Source of the DNA: Atherinomorus stipes
Lineage: Eukaryota; Chordata; Actinopteri; Atheriniformes; Atherinidae
Assembly (NCBI GenBank): GCA_023101725.1
Contig: JALJCO010007119.1
Coordinates: 620,001 to 684,000 of the forward strand
Direction of reading: 5' to 3'
DNA length: 64,000 nucleotides
The translations under genes and the position numbers were made by a program. Within the stretch, counting starts at the first letter, position 1, and every line of letters begins with the position of its first letter. A model generated the notes under the pieces. The model made no database searches, was not told the origin of the DNA, and saw nothing but the letters and a program-made list of their open reading frames with translations. Shown here piece after piece: positions 63,960 to 64,000 of the stretch.

Positions 63960-64000
63960 TTAATATATAATAACTATTTAGAATTACCATGCAGCAGTGG

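Larger units (their letters stand above)
48737..64000 (+). other. adk: adk intron 4, at least 15.2 kb
   Basis: No further adk exon or other gene recognised. 48.7-55.4 kb is largely free of recognisable transposons; from 55.4 kb on the sequence is a patchwork of nested elements. Short open frames throughout match nothing I know. Confidence 0.65.

Noticed and set aside
48737..64000. Search for adk exon 5 (WMIQQ-type) in intron 4
   Set aside because: No matching coding block found in any frame on the plus strand by eye; the exon is presumed beyond the window.

Overview
The window comes from a vertebrate nuclear genome, almost certainly a ray-finned (teleost) fish. The genes have short exons and GT-AG introns, and the DNA between them is full of small DNA-transposon derivatives of teleost type (hAT-like with 8-bp duplications, TA-flanked Tc1/mariner-like, TTAA-flanked piggyBac-like), SINE-like repeats and microsatellites. 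No prokaryotic features, tRNA, rRNA or CRISPR arrays were seen. Species cannot be fixed from the sequence.

Layout: (1) 1-17.3 kb, plus strand: vinculin (vcl), exons 2-21. All 20 exons join in frame to 1010 codons plus stop; with the 56-residue first exon of the family, which lies upstream of the window, this gives 1066 residues, the length of human vinculin. The metavinculin exon is absent from the intron where it would sit. A 1.4-kb 3'UTR ends near an AATAAA at 17281. (2) 18.9-27.0 kb, minus strand: a compact gene reconstructed here from eight phase-compatible exons, encoding a TCF/LEF-type HMG-box protein of about 220 residues. It has a cysteine-rich N-terminus and no beta-catenin-binding domain or C-clamp. 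Its 3' part overlaps a repeat-rich stretch with a 37-bp minisatellite of about 32 units (21.8-23.0 kb) and nested transposons. (3) 27.0-33.2 kb: repeats, namely a 1.3-kb tandem duplication and a diverged second copy of the vinculin 3'UTR and flank (30.75-32.8 kb) that has since received two hAT-like MITEs, with the empty target sites preserved in the original vinculin copy. (4) 33.4 kb to the end, plus strand: the 5' part of adenosine kinase (adk): a long-isoform first exon, a probable separate first exon for the short isoform at 34830, exons 2, 3 and 4, a 12.9-kb intron 3, and more than 15 kb of intron 4 running off the window.

The genes are independent transcription units, not an operon. 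Vinculin links talin/catenins to actin at adhesions, adenosine kinase clears adenosine to AMP, and the HMG-box protein is presumably nuclear. VCL-ADK linkage in the same orientation is the conserved vertebrate arrangement. In human, AP3M1 lies between them on the opposite strand; here that position holds the HMG-box gene and no AP3M1 coding sequence was recognised.

Most worth a second look: the TCF/LEF-like HMG gene, the alternative adk first exon, a possible one-codon microexon or recursive splice site in vcl intron 6, the 37-bp array that stays open in all frames, and several transposon insertions dated by empty sites within the same window.
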